From: Sediminibacterium salmoneum NBRC 103935 | Lineage (GTDB): Bacteria > Bacteroidota > Bacteroidia > Chitinophagales > Chitinophagaceae | Length of the DNA: 64,000 bases | Reading direction: 5' to 3' | Assembly (NCBI RefSeq): GCF_000511175.1 | Contig: NZ_KI866530.1 | Span: 1,548,919 to 1,612,918, forward strand | Shown here: positions 35,077 to 44,396 of the stretch, one piece after another | Layout of the letters: every line of letters begins with the position of its first letter | Position numbering within the stretch: position 1 is the first letter of the stretch | The notes under the pieces: generated by a model | Seen by the model: only the letters and a program-made list of their open reading frames with translations | What the model was told of the DNA's origin: nothing | Databases searched by the model: none | Translations under genes and position numbers: made by a program

Positions 35077-36156
35077 GTGTTGCGAAGAACTTTAGTACTC
35101 ATCAGTTGCTTTTTCCTACTGGAAGCAGCCCCGGTTTCCGCTCAAAATCAGGAAGCACTCCGCAAGATCGCCCGCTCTATGGGTCAGGGGGTGAACATTT
35201 CATTGTTAGAACAATACTGGGTTAGTCAGCAACAGCTTTTAACAACAGATATTCGCCCGATGCTGGAATCAATTGCCGCTGCCGGGTTCGAAACAGTTCG
35301 TTTGCCGGTGGCTTTCGATTACTTCATGAGGGAAGGATCCACCCAATTAAACGAAGCAATTCTCCAAAAATTGCATGACACCTATATGAACTGCCGCAGA
35401 TTGAACCTAAAACTGGTAATTGTTTACCATTATGGCAAGCTAACCGACCAGAACAGGGAAACAGAGGCCGACAGAATTGTCGGGATCTGGAAGCAGGTAA
35501 TGCAATACTTAAGGGAATTCTCGAGCGAAAAATTATTTTTTGAACTGTACAACGAGCCGGTAACCAGTGCCGAGACCTGGAAACAAACAGCCAATACCAT
35601 TGTAAAAGCCCTTAGAAAAGAAGACCATGACCGTATTTTCATTATTGGGGGAACCAACTACAACGGCATTAATGAGCTGCTGGCCATGGGCAAACTTCCC
35701 GTGGATGATGAAAAAATCCTGTACACTTTTCATTTTTACGAACCCTATGTATTCACGCATCAGGGGGCAGAGTGGACCAAGGAGAAAACCTATATGACCG
35801 GCCTGCCCTATCCTTTCCGAAAAAGAAAAATGCCCGAACTAAAAGACGCGGCACCCGACTCGGAAGTAATTAAGGAATTTGAAAGATTCCCCAGAGAATC
35901 TAATTACAACTATTTATACAGTAGAATCAAAAAAATAAAGGCAGATGCCGATAAGCTGAATTTGCCGCTTATCTGTACAGAAACGGGGGTTATCAATTTA
36001 GCCAATGCCAAGTCAAAATCTACCTATCTTAGAGATATCACGGGCCTGATGGAGCAGTTTGATATACCAACCATGCTATGGGATTACAATGATAAGTTTG
36101 GTATATTCAAAGAAGAAAAAGTAATCAAGCAGCTTCGGAACTGGCTTAAAAATTAA
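35077..36156 (+). CDS. GH5-family glycoside hydrolase of the polysaccharide locus
   Basis: 359 residues from a GTG start giving a signal peptide (MLRRTLVLISCFFLLEAAPVSA). GH5 motifs: acid/base Glu in FFELYNEPVTS, nucleophile Glu in LICTETGVI, plus YTFHFYEPYVFTHQGAEW. It diverges from the histidine kinase gene across about 51 bp and probably trims or proof-reads the polymer, as BcsZ does in cellulose operons. It is a paralogue of the GH5 lipoprotein at 4010-5176, but with no lipobox. It ends 2 bp before the ABC ATPase gene. Confidence 0.9.
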   Translation: MLRRTLVLISCFFLLEAAPVSAQNQEALRKIARSMGQGVNISLLEQYWVSQQQLLTTDIRPMLESIAAAGFETVRLPVAFDYFMREGSTQLNEAILQKLHDTYMNCRRLNLKLVIVYHYGKLTDQNRETEADRIVGIWKQVMQYLREFSSEKLFFELYNEPVTSAETWKQTANTIVKALRKEDHDRIFIIGGTNYNGINELLAMGKLPVDDEKILYTFHFYEPYVFTHQGAEWTKEKTYMTGLPYPFRKRKMPELKDAAPDSEVIKEFERFPRESNYNYLYSRIKKIKADADKLNLPLICTETGVINLANAKSKSTYLRDITGLMEQFDIPTMLWDYNDKFGIFKEEKVIKQLRNWLKN

Positions 36157-36158
36157 TA

Positions 36159-37058
36159 ATGATGGAAAAAGTTTTGCAATTAACGGATGTAAGCAAGTCT
36201 TACGGTTCCGTAAAAGCATTAAAGGATGTTTCCTTAACCATACCCAAGGGGAGTGTATTTGGCATATTAGGTCCAAACGGTAGTGGAAAAACCACACTGA
36301 TGAGTATTGTGCTGGATGTATTGGGTGCAGACTCAGGAACCTATCAGTGGTTCAATTTACCACATAGTGCCAATGCCAGAAAAAGGATTGGCTCCTTACT
36401 GGAGACACCCAATTTTTATCATTACCTGTCGGCTGTAGACAATTTAAAAATCACATCTGCCATCAGTGGCAGGGGAACCGATGCCGATATAGATGCGGTG
36501 CTGGAGATTGTTAAACTTACCGAAAGAAAAAAATCAAAATTCAGTACCTATAGCCTGGGCATGAAACAAAGGCTGGCCATTGCTGCTGCCCTGCTTGGCA
36601 ACCCCGAAGTATTGTTGCTGGATGAGCCCACCAACGGTCTTGATCCCGTAGGTATACTGGAAATAAGAGAATTAATTAAACGACTGGCAAACGAAGGTAT
36701 TACCATCATTATCGCCAGCCACTTGCTGGATGAAGTAGAAAAAATCTGTACGCATGTGGCCATCTTAAAAAGAGGAACCTTATTAACCAGTGGTCCGGTA
36801 GACGAAGTATTAAGCAACGAAGACATTGTTGAAATTGGATCTGCCGACTTAAGTAGTTTAAAAGAATGTTTGTCTGGCATGGAAAATGTTTTATCCATCA
36901 AAGAAGACAATAACCGCTTGCAGGTTCATTTTCCGGCCGGAACTGCGAATATGGAAGCAGTGAATCAATTCTGCTTTAACAAAGGAATTACACTGAACCT
37001 GTTACTGAATAAGAAAAAGAGTTTAGAAACCAAGTTCTTTGAACTTACCAACGACTAA
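36159..37058 (+). CDS. ABC-2 type transporter ATP-binding protein
   Basis: 299 residues. Walker A GPNGSGKTT, signature YSLGMKQRLAIAAAL, Walker B VLLLDEPTNGLDPVG, then SHLLDEVEKICTHVAIL, the drug/polymer exporter (CcmA/NatA-like) type. The C-terminal ~80 residues are the usual variable extension. It couples to the permease 11 bp downstream. Substrate unknown. Confidence 0.92.
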   Translation: MMEKVLQLTDVSKSYGSVKALKDVSLTIPKGSVFGILGPNGSGKTTLMSIVLDVLGADSGTYQWFNLPHSANARKRIGSLLETPNFYHYLSAVDNLKITSAISGRGTDADIDAVLEIVKLTERKKSKFSTYSLGMKQRLAIAAALLGNPEVLLLDEPTNGLDPVGILEIRELIKRLANEGITIIIASHLLDEVEKICTHVAILKRGTLLTSGPVDEVLSNEDIVEIGSADLSSLKECLSGMENVLSIKEDNNRLQVHFPAGTANMEAVNQFCFNKGITLNLLLNKKKSLETKFFELTND

Positions 37059-37069
37059 TAACAAATACA

Positions 37070-37897
37070 ATGGGCGCACTTTTAAAAATAGAATGGCTGA
37101 AAATTAAAAAGTATCCTGCATTCTGGTGGATGCTGGCCATAGTAATGCTTACTTACCCAAGCATTAATTACATGTTCTACAATGTTTACCAGCAGGTAAC
37201 ACAGGGAAAGGAAATGACCAATAATATTGCAAAAATGTTATTGGGTAATCCATTTGCTTTTCCAGAAACCTTTCATACGGTTGCCTATTTTTCATCCTTC
37301 TTTGTAATACTACCCGGCATTCTGGTTATCATGTTAATTACAAATGAATACAACTACCGTACGCATAAACAAAACATCATTGACGGATGGAGCCGAAAAG
37401 ATTTTATGGCGGGAAAGCTAATTGATGTGGCCATTATATCATTTGTAGTAATGACGGTATTCATGTTCGTGGCAATGGCTTTCGGAGTTTATACCGATCC
37501 GGATAATCTGGGAAGAATTGCAGAGCAACTGCATTATATCCCTATGTTTTATTTACAAACATTTGCGCAATTATCCATTGCATTCCTGTTGGGCTATCTG
37601 GTAAAAAAAGCCTTCATTGCATTGGGCATTTTTGTGTTTTATTATCTGGTAGTAGAAAATATTCTGGTGGCTTATCTGAAATACAAAAAGATACCTATTA
37701 CCCGTTTTCTGCCCATTGAAGTATCCGATAATATATTGGTAGCACCAGCATTCACAGGCAACTTTGGTAAAGATTCAAAAGATGCTTACCTGCTTTCGAT
37801 TTCATTGGTGAATGAACAGGTTATACTAACGATACTGTATACCGTTATTATCTGGCTGATCTGTTTTAAAGTACACAGTAAAAGAGATTTGAACTAA
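37070..37897 (+). CDS. ABC-2 type transporter permease
   Basis: 275 residues with about six membrane segments and the ABC-2 layout: an N-terminal helix (FWWMLAIVMLTYP), a soluble loop with EYNYRTHKQNIIDGWSRKDF, then a cluster of helices. It partners the ATPase upstream. It is convergent with the epimerase gene (8 bp between stops). Confidence 0.88.
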   Translation: MGALLKIEWLKIKKYPAFWWMLAIVMLTYPSINYMFYNVYQQVTQGKEMTNNIAKMLLGNPFAFPETFHTVAYFSSFFVILPGILVIMLITNEYNYRTHKQNIIDGWSRKDFMAGKLIDVAIISFVVMTVFMFVAMAFGVYTDPDNLGRIAEQLHYIPMFYLQTFAQLSIAFLLGYLVKKAFIALGIFVFYYLVVENILVAYLKYKKIPITRFLPIEVSDNILVAPAFTGNFGKDSKDAYLLSISLVNEQVILTILYTVIIWLICFKVHSKRDLN

Positions 37898-37905
37898 GAC
37901 CCGTT

Positions 37906-38859
37906 TTATTTGGCTCCAGAATTAATTAGATTGTCGAGTGCTTTTTCAATAGTAGGATATTGAAACTTGAATCCAGCCTGCAGTATTTTCTTGCTGCTGA
38001 CGGTTGCACTTTTTAGCACTTCAATGCTCATTTCTCCCAACACTATTTTAAGTGCAAAAGCGGGAACATAAATAGGCAGATAAAAGGATCCGCAATATTT
38101 TTTGGCAAGGGTTAGCGTAAGTGTTTTGTTGTTTACCGGATTAGGTGCTACTGCATTGTAAACGCCCTGTAAAGCTGAATTTTCAATGGCATAAATGAAT
38201 TGATAACAAAGGTCGTCAATATGAATCCAGCTAATCATCTGCTTTCCGTTTCCTAATATAGCAGCGGTTCTGGCCATCAGGGGTTTTTTAAATTCAAGCA
38301 ATGCCCCACCTGCATTGCTGAGTACAATGCCTGTTCGTAAAATCACCAGTCTTTTATCTATTTCCTGAACAGGTGCAATGCTCACTTCCCACTCTTTGCA
38401 GGTAGTACCCAGAAAATCTGAATGGGCAGGCGCATCTTCAGAAAAACCAGGGTTGTTGAGGGGATCAGGGCCGTACCAGCCAATGGCAGAAGAACTAATT
38501 ACAGCCTTGACCTGGTTGGGAATTTCCTTTAAAGCTTTCACCAGTAAATTGCCGGATTCAATGCGACTGTCTGCAATTTCTTTTTTCCTGGCAGCAGACC
38601 AACGTTGATCGGCCACTCCTGCTCCTGCCAGGTGAACAATGAAATCAGCTTCCCGAATGGCCCATTCATCAATGGTTTGATTGACTATATTCCATTTTGC
38701 ATAACGCAAATAAGTATTGTCATTACCGGTAGTGTCCACCACTCTTTTTTGATTGCCCCCTCTACCCACAATGATAACCGAATATCCTTTGTGCATCAAC
38801 AATTCAGTTAAACGAGTACCTACTGTTCCCGTTCCACCGGTAATTAAAACCGTTGCCAT
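37906..38859 (-). CDS. SDR39U1-like (TIGR01777) NAD-dependent epimerase
   Basis: 317 residues: TGGTGTVGTRLTELLMHKGY nucleotide-binding motif, ADFIVHLAGAGVADQRWS, SSSAIGWYG, and the DUF1731-type tail GEMSIEVLKSATVSSKKILQ. It has the extended SDR fold of the YfcH/SDR39U1 family; substrate unknown. It ends the minus-strand run below ftsZ, starting 3 bp after the ftsZ stop. Confidence 0.9.
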   Translation of the reverse strand: MATVLITGGTGTVGTRLTELLMHKGYSVIIVGRGGNQKRVVDTTGNDNTYLRYAKWNIVNQTIDEWAIREADFIVHLAGAGVADQRWSAARKKEIADSRIESGNLLVKALKEIPNQVKAVISSSAIGWYGPDPLNNPGFSEDAPAHSDFLGTTCKEWEVSIAPVQEIDKRLVILRTGIVLSNAGGALLEFKKPLMARTAAILGNGKQMISWIHIDDLCYQFIYAIENSALQGVYNAVAPNPVNNKTLTLTLAKKYCGSFYLPIYVPAFALKIVLGEMSIEVLKSATVSSKKILQAGFKFQYPTIEKALDNLINSGAK

Positions 38860-38862
38860 ATA

Positions 38863-40758
38863 CTAGTCTGGTTTTTTACCATCCAGGAAAGTGTTGATGG
38901 TATTGATCTGCGTCTGGTTATTTTCGTCTTTTCCTACGGTGTACTTACTATAAAAGTTTTCTACAGAAGTTAAAGTGTTTCCGAATAATTCCATATTTCT
39001 TCTAACATAAGCCGGAACAGCATCAAACTCTCCATTTAAGTCAGAAGTATTATTCATGTTAAAAGAAAGATTACGCAACTTTTGAATTCTTTCTGCAGCT
39101 CTTCTTTTTTGCTCTTCCACATCATCAAAATAATCACCACCATTATCAGCAGACTCATTGGAAGGAGTTGCACTCATGGTTGGCTGAGGAGCACTATAGC
39201 CTTCTGGTTTTTCTACCAGTTGCATATCGAACAGATTCGCTTCTTCTTCTACTTGAGGCACTTGCGGAGCAGCCACTTCAGGAGTAGTGCTAACAACGGG
39301 TGCTGGTGCTTCAGTAGCATAAATATTAGCAGGCTTGCTTAAAGCAGAACCTGAAAAACTGGAATGAATGGCGGTTGGAATTGGAGGCAATGACGCTTCC
39401 ACTTCTTCTTCAAAAGTGTGCACTGCAGGAGGTGTCTGCATAACAGGCTCAGCCTCTGCTGGTGCTAAATCGAATACGATAACAGGAGAAGCGGTTGAGG
39501 GCATTTCCAGTGTTTCGTAAATTTTTTCCGGAGCAGGGGTAGTTTCCGCAGGGGTTGCAGGTGCTGCTGGTGTTACGGGCTCTTCTGCAACAAACGGAAT
39601 CAGGCTTTCTGCAAATGAAGGAGCTTCTTCCTTCACCGCTTCTACAACAGGTGCTGGAGTTGCTTCCACAGCAGGCGCTGTAGCTGTAATTACGCCGGTA
39701 GATACTGCAGGATGATCTACTTTTAAAGTCATCACAATTTTCTCAGGCTTGGCTTCTTCCTGTTTAACAGCAGCTGGTTTGGCAAATGGATCTTTGTGTT
39801 CAAATCCGGTAGCAACCAAAGTGATACCAATTTTTTTATCGAGGCTTTCATCATAACCCATACCCACAATTACATCCGCATCTTCTCCGGCCTGTAAACG
39901 CAAGTGGTTATTGATGATTTCCAGTTCATCCATGGTGCACTCGTGTTCACCTTCGGTACTGTTGATATTAATCAATATCCACTTCGCTCCTCTAATATCG
40001 CTGTCGTTCAGCAATGGAGAAGACAATGCTTCTTCAATTGCCAGCTGTGCACGGTTCTCTCCTTCTACTTCTGCCTTACCCAAAATAGCCACACCACCAT
40101 TCTTCATTACGGTACATACATCCGCAAAGTCTACAATAATATGTCCACGGCTATTAATTACATCGGTAATACATTTGGCTGCAGTAGCCAATACATTGTC
40201 GGCTTTAGAAAATGCTTCCTTCATTTTCAAATTGCCATACTGCATGCGCAATTTATCATTGCTGATTACCAGCAATGTATCTACATAAGGCTTTAGTGCC
40301 TTAATTCCTTCTTCTGCCTGCAATTGTCTGCGCGGACCTTCAAAACCAAAAGGAGTGGTTACAATCCCAACGGTTAATATACCTAAGTCTTTACAAATTT
40401 GTGCAATGATGGGGGCACCACCTGTTCCGGTTCCACCACCCATACCCACGGTAATGAATGCCATTTTGGTATTCACTTCCAGAATGCGTTTAATTTCTTC
40501 TAATGATTCTTCAGTAGCCCGTTTACCTACTTCAGGATTGGCACCCGCACCCAAACCTTGGGTTAAATGGGGTCCCAACTGTATCTTGTTAGGCACTTTG
40601 CTTTGCTCAATTGCTTTGGCATCGGTATTGCAAATGATGAAGTCAACCCCCTCAATGTTTTGTTCAAACATGAAGTTTACGGCGTTGCTTCCACCACCAC
40701 CAACACCCAGTACTTTGATAATGGATGATTTTTGTTTAGGAAGATCAAAATGAATCAT
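38863..40758 (-). CDS. ftsZ: Cell division protein FtsZ
   Basis: 631 residues. Tubulin-like GTPase: GVGGGGSNAVNFM, GTPase signature GMGGGTGTGGAPIIAQ, then NADNVLATAAK and the T7 loop in the WILININSTEGEHE region (about residues 12-320). A long Pro/Ala/Glu-rich linker (about 325-560) and a basic coiled block QKRRAAERIQKLRNLS follow; such a long C-terminus is usual in Bacteroidota. The polymer forms the division ring. Last gene of the dcw cluster; ftsA is 39 bp upstream. Confidence 0.97.
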   Translation of the reverse strand: MIHFDLPKQKSSIIKVLGVGGGGSNAVNFMFEQNIEGVDFIICNTDAKAIEQSKVPNKIQLGPHLTQGLGAGANPEVGKRATEESLEEIKRILEVNTKMAFITVGMGGGTGTGGAPIIAQICKDLGILTVGIVTTPFGFEGPRRQLQAEEGIKALKPYVDTLLVISNDKLRMQYGNLKMKEAFSKADNVLATAAKCITDVINSRGHIIVDFADVCTVMKNGGVAILGKAEVEGENRAQLAIEEALSSPLLNDSDIRGAKWILININSTEGEHECTMDELEIINNHLRLQAGEDADVIVGMGYDESLDKKIGITLVATGFEHKDPFAKPAAVKQEEAKPEKIVMTLKVDHPAVSTGVITATAPAVEATPAPVVEAVKEEAPSFAESLIPFVAEEPVTPAAPATPAETTPAPEKIYETLEMPSTASPVIVFDLAPAEAEPVMQTPPAVHTFEEEVEASLPPIPTAIHSSFSGSALSKPANIYATEAPAPVVSTTPEVAAPQVPQVEEEANLFDMQLVEKPEGYSAPQPTMSATPSNESADNGGDYFDDVEEQKRRAAERIQKLRNLSFNMNNTSDLNGEFDAVPAYVRRNMELFGNTLTSVENFYSKYTVGKDENNQTQINTINTFLDGKKPD

Positions 40759-40797
40759 AGTGGACGGTTTGGGTTAGTAGGGATTAAGGTTCGGGTT

Positions 40798-42198
40798 TTA
40801 TCTTATAACTTGGTCTTCTTCTTCTTTGAACAATTCAATCAGGTTGTTTTTGAATTTGTCCCAGAATCTAATTCGTGGGCCCATGTTCACGGTTTCTTTA
40901 GTTTCTTCTATAGGCTTCTCCATCACAGGGGCTGCTGCAACAGGTGCTTCAGGAGCAGCGTCTGCTTTCTTCTTCAAATTCGCTGGCACTTCCAGTTTTA
41001 CAAAACGCTCTTTGAATTCTTTGTGATGCTGATCGTAGTCGTTGTATCCTTTCAAGATCAAACCAATACAGGTAGCATACATGGGTTTATTCAATTCATC
41101 AATATGATTGGGCGCCAAGTGTTCATTAGGAATACCAATGCGGGCATTTAAACCAGTTGCATATTCAGTTAACTGAATCAGGTGTTTCAATTGAGATCCA
41201 CCACCCGTTAAGATGATACCTCCATTCAATGCACGAGAATCCAATCCCACTTGCTTTAAATGATAGGTAACAAAATCAAGAATTTCACTCATTCTTGCTT
41301 GAATAATCTGCGCAAGACTCTTCACGCTGATTTCCTTTGCAGGCATTCCCTTTAAACCAGGAATTGTAATAAAGGAATTGGTTTTTGCCTCATCAGCCAA
41401 CGCAGAACCAAACTGAACTTTCATGGCTTCAGCCTGTGTTTTTAATACACCCAGACCTAAGCGAATATCATTGGTAATATTTTCTCCGCCGAAAGGGATC
41501 ACGGCAGTATGCTTTAGAATACCATCATAAAAAACAGCCAGGTCAGAAGTTCCACCTCCAATATCAAGGATGGCAACACCTGCTTCCATATCCAGTTCAC
41601 TCATTACCGCACTGGCAGAAGCCAATGGTTGCAATACAAGGTCTTTGGTTTGCAAACCACTTCTGGTTACTGCACGATTGATATTGCGTATAGCGTTTCT
41701 GTCACCAGTAATGATATGGAAGTTAGCGCCCATTTTAACCCCATTGTATCCAACTGGGTCTTTGATGTTCTGGTTGCTGTCTACGTGAAAATCCTGCGCA
41801 ATTACATCAATGATCTGATCTCCGGCAGGAATAAAAGTTTTACGCTGGTTGTTGATGAGTTGTTCTACTTCTGCTCTGCTGATTTCAATATCCGCATCCT
41901 GACGAACAATGTCCCCTCTGGTTTGCAGGCTCTTGATATGATGTCCTGCTATACCCACATATACTTCGTTGATTTCTAAATCGGGATTGCTCTGTGCACA
42001 ATTTTCCAAAGCGGCCTGAATAGCTTTAATGGTCTGGTCAATATTCAACACTTGACCATGTAATACACCACTGCTGTTGGCGCGACCAAATCCAAGAATT
42101 TCTAGCTTGCCAAATTCGTTTTTGCGGCCGGCAATTGCAGCAATCTTGGTGGTACCAATGTCCAGTCCAACAATGATAGGTGCTTCATTGTGATTCAT
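40798..42198 (-). CDS. ftsA: Cell division protein FtsA
   Basis: 466 residues, actin-like ATPase: VGLDIGTTKIAAIAG phosphate 1 motif, VAILDIGGGTSDLAVFYDG phosphate 2, GIILTGGGSQLKHL adenosine motif, and a short amphipathic C-terminus (WDKFKNNLIELFKEEED) for membrane binding. It anchors FtsZ to the membrane. It overlaps ftsQ by 4 bp. Confidence 0.96.
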   Translation of the reverse strand: MNHNEAPIIVGLDIGTTKIAAIAGRKNEFGKLEILGFGRANSSGVLHGQVLNIDQTIKAIQAALENCAQSNPDLEINEVYVGIAGHHIKSLQTRGDIVRQDADIEISRAEVEQLINNQRKTFIPAGDQIIDVIAQDFHVDSNQNIKDPVGYNGVKMGANFHIITGDRNAIRNINRAVTRSGLQTKDLVLQPLASASAVMSELDMEAGVAILDIGGGTSDLAVFYDGILKHTAVIPFGGENITNDIRLGLGVLKTQAEAMKVQFGSALADEAKTNSFITIPGLKGMPAKEISVKSLAQIIQARMSEILDFVTYHLKQVGLDSRALNGGIILTGGGSQLKHLIQLTEYATGLNARIGIPNEHLAPNHIDELNKPMYATCIGLILKGYNDYDQHHKEFKERFVKLEVPANLKKKADAAPEAPVAAAPVMEKPIEETKETVNMGPRIRFWDKFKNNLIELFKEEEDQVIR

Positions 42199-43022
42199 AG
42201 AGTATTTCTTTTACTTGTTAACGGAATTTGAATCGATATATTGTTTTCTTCAACTACATTTTTTGGTGTTTCTTTTATAGCCACTACCTGACCTTTATAT
42301 TCTAAGCTGATTATTTTATAGGTATTGATCCCATGTTGCAACCAAGCTTTCTGGTAGAAGGCTTTTAAACGGTTGAGTTTATCCGCCGCCAGAGAAGAGT
42401 CTCCAAAAGCAATCAGGTGCTCTCCCAACACAGGAATCATTTCAAACTTTTTGTTGGCAACAATATCCACCTGTGCAATCTGTGCGGTAAGGAATGAATC
42501 CGCATTCATTAATCGGGAAAGTAAAATAACAGACTGCATTAAAGTGGTATCGGTCTTTTTACTTATTGGATAACCCGTGAATACAGGCACTCTGGCTGTA
42601 AGCTTTGTACTCAGCGGCATACGATTCATGGCAGTATCTATATAATAAGACTGACCATTGGTTTCGAATATTCTGGCAATGGGTTCTCTTTCAACAATAC
42701 TTACCTGCAATACCTGCTGGTTATCAAAAAACATTTCGGCATTGTTCACCCAGGGATTTTGCTTTACCTGCATTTCCAGTTTGCGCAAAGGAACTGCCCG
42801 CATAGGACGACCTGTAACCGAAGCAGGACTGTTCACCAATTGCAGTACATCCTGTTCGTCAATAAACATATGTTTTTCTGCACCCTTAATTTCTACCACT
42901 ACCCCTTTTAATTTTCTGTTGTTTTTCTGGCGGATGGAAGCACCCAATAACACCACTACGCCCACAGCAGCCAGTGCCCAGGCAGTAAGGATGAATATAT
43001 TTTTCCAGTTCAACTTTTTCAT
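42195..43022 (-). CDS. ftsQ: Cell division protein FtsQ
   Basis: 275 residues: short cytoplasmic start, one membrane helix (FILTAWALAAVGVVVLLG), then a POTRA-like region (residues ~45-110) and the FtsQ-type beta domain with VNNAEMFFDNQ and EREPIARIF. Weakly conserved by sequence, but the position between murC and ftsA fits. Ends with an overlap into ftsA. Confidence 0.9.
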   Translation of the reverse strand: MKKLNWKNIFILTAWALAAVGVVVLLGASIRQKNNRKLKGVVVEIKGAEKHMFIDEQDVLQLVNSPASVTGRPMRAVPLRKLEMQVKQNPWVNNAEMFFDNQQVLQVSIVEREPIARIFETNGQSYYIDTAMNRMPLSTKLTARVPVFTGYPISKKTDTTLMQSVILLSRLMNADSFLTAQIAQVDIVANKKFEMIPVLGEHLIAFGDSSLAADKLNRLKAFYQKAWLQHGINTYKIISLEYKGQVVAIKETPKNVVEENNISIQIPLTSKRNTL

Positions 43023-43025
43023 GGG

Positions 43026-44396
43026 TTATAAAAGCGGATGATTCATTAATAGTTCTTTCGCAGGATTCACGAGGGTATCAATATCGCCGGCACCCGCCAT
43101 TACCAATAGTTCCGGTTGAGTGGTTTTTACCCAATCCAGAAAAGCGGCCTTCTCTAATACCTGCTTCTGATTCAACTGCATATTGTTCAGCAACATTTCA
43201 CTGTTTACTCCTTCCATGGGTAATTCTCTTGCCGGATAAATGGGCAATAAAATCACTTCATCTGCCAGGTCAAGTGTAGCAGAGAACCCTGCGGCCTGAT
43301 CCTTGGTTCTGCTATACAAATGCGGTTGAAAAACCAGGGTTAATTTCTTATTGGGGAAAATGCTTCTAACACCAGACAACAAAGCTTTCAGCTCATCGGG
43401 GTGATGCGCATAGTCGTCAATCACCACATGTGCCGGTGTATTCAATGCATATTCAAATCTTCTGCGGACACCCTTGTAATCGGCAACCGCCGCAACAATT
43501 TTATCCGCATCAATACCCAACTGTTTGGCAACTGTAATGGCTGCAATCATGTTATCGATATTGTGCAGGCCACCCATATGCAATACCAGGTTATCAATAG
43601 ACCAGTCAGGGGCCTGAACAGAAAAATGATAAACACCATTTACCACTTTCAGGTCTTTTACAAAAATATCCGCCGCCTCGTTTTGGTGATCATAGGTAAA
43701 CAAGTGATCCGCGCGTAACTCGGCGGCTCTGCTCAACCCATGTTTGGCAACGATGGTTCCACCCGGTTTTAATTTTCCTGCAAACTGAACAAAGGCATTT
43801 TCTACTTCTTCAGCAGTACCATAAATATCCAGGTGATCTGGATCCATGGAAGTAATCACTTCTACATTCGGTGCCAGCTTTAAAAAACTGCGATCGTATT
43901 CATCGGCTTCCACCACTACTACATTGCGTTCGTGGCTCCAGAAATTGGTATGATAGTTAGCGGAAATGCCACCCAGAAAAGCATTACAGCCATAACCGGT
44001 ATGGCGCAACAAATGGGCCACCATTGAGGTAACCGTTGTTTTACCGTGTGTACCTGCCACACAGATATTGAAACTGTTTTCGGTAATCCATTGCAGAATA
44101 TCACTGCGCTTCATCACCGTGAAACCGTTATTAATAAAATGATTCAACTCTTTGTGGTCTTTCGGAATAGCAGGTGTGTACACCACCACATCGGGCTGCT
44201 GTGGCGCCAATGTGATATCATCGGTATAGTGAATTTGTATTCCTTCCTTCTCCAGTTGATTCGTAAGCACCGTAGGTGTTTTATCGTAACCACTCACATT
44301 GGCGCCCTTCGACAAAAAATAACGCGCAATGGCACTCATACCAATGCCTCCGACTCCTATGAAGTAAATGGTTTGTATGGTAGTTAATTTGCTCAT
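43026..44396 (-). CDS. murC: UDP-N-acetylmuramate--L-alanine ligase
   Basis: 456 residues: Rossmann start GVGGIGMSAIARYFLSKG, ATP-binding VAGTHGKTTVTSMVAHLL, VVEADEYDRSFL and the IDDYAHHPDELKALL block typical of MurC. It adds L-Ala to UDP-MurNAc. The start overlaps the murG stop by 1 bp (44396). Confidence 0.97.
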   Translation of the reverse strand: MSKLTTIQTIYFIGVGGIGMSAIARYFLSKGANVSGYDKTPTVLTNQLEKEGIQIHYTDDITLAPQQPDVVVYTPAIPKDHKELNHFINNGFTVMKRSDILQWITENSFNICVAGTHGKTTVTSMVAHLLRHTGYGCNAFLGGISANYHTNFWSHERNVVVVEADEYDRSFLKLAPNVEVITSMDPDHLDIYGTAEEVENAFVQFAGKLKPGGTIVAKHGLSRAAELRADHLFTYDHQNEAADIFVKDLKVVNGVYHFSVQAPDWSIDNLVLHMGGLHNIDNMIAAITVAKQLGIDADKIVAAVADYKGVRRRFEYALNTPAHVVIDDYAHHPDELKALLSGVRSIFPNKKLTLVFQPHLYSRTKDQAAGFSATLDLADEVILLPIYPARELPMEGVNSEMLLNNMQLNQKQVLEKAAFLDWVKTTQPELLVMAGAGDIDTLVNPAKELLMNHPLL

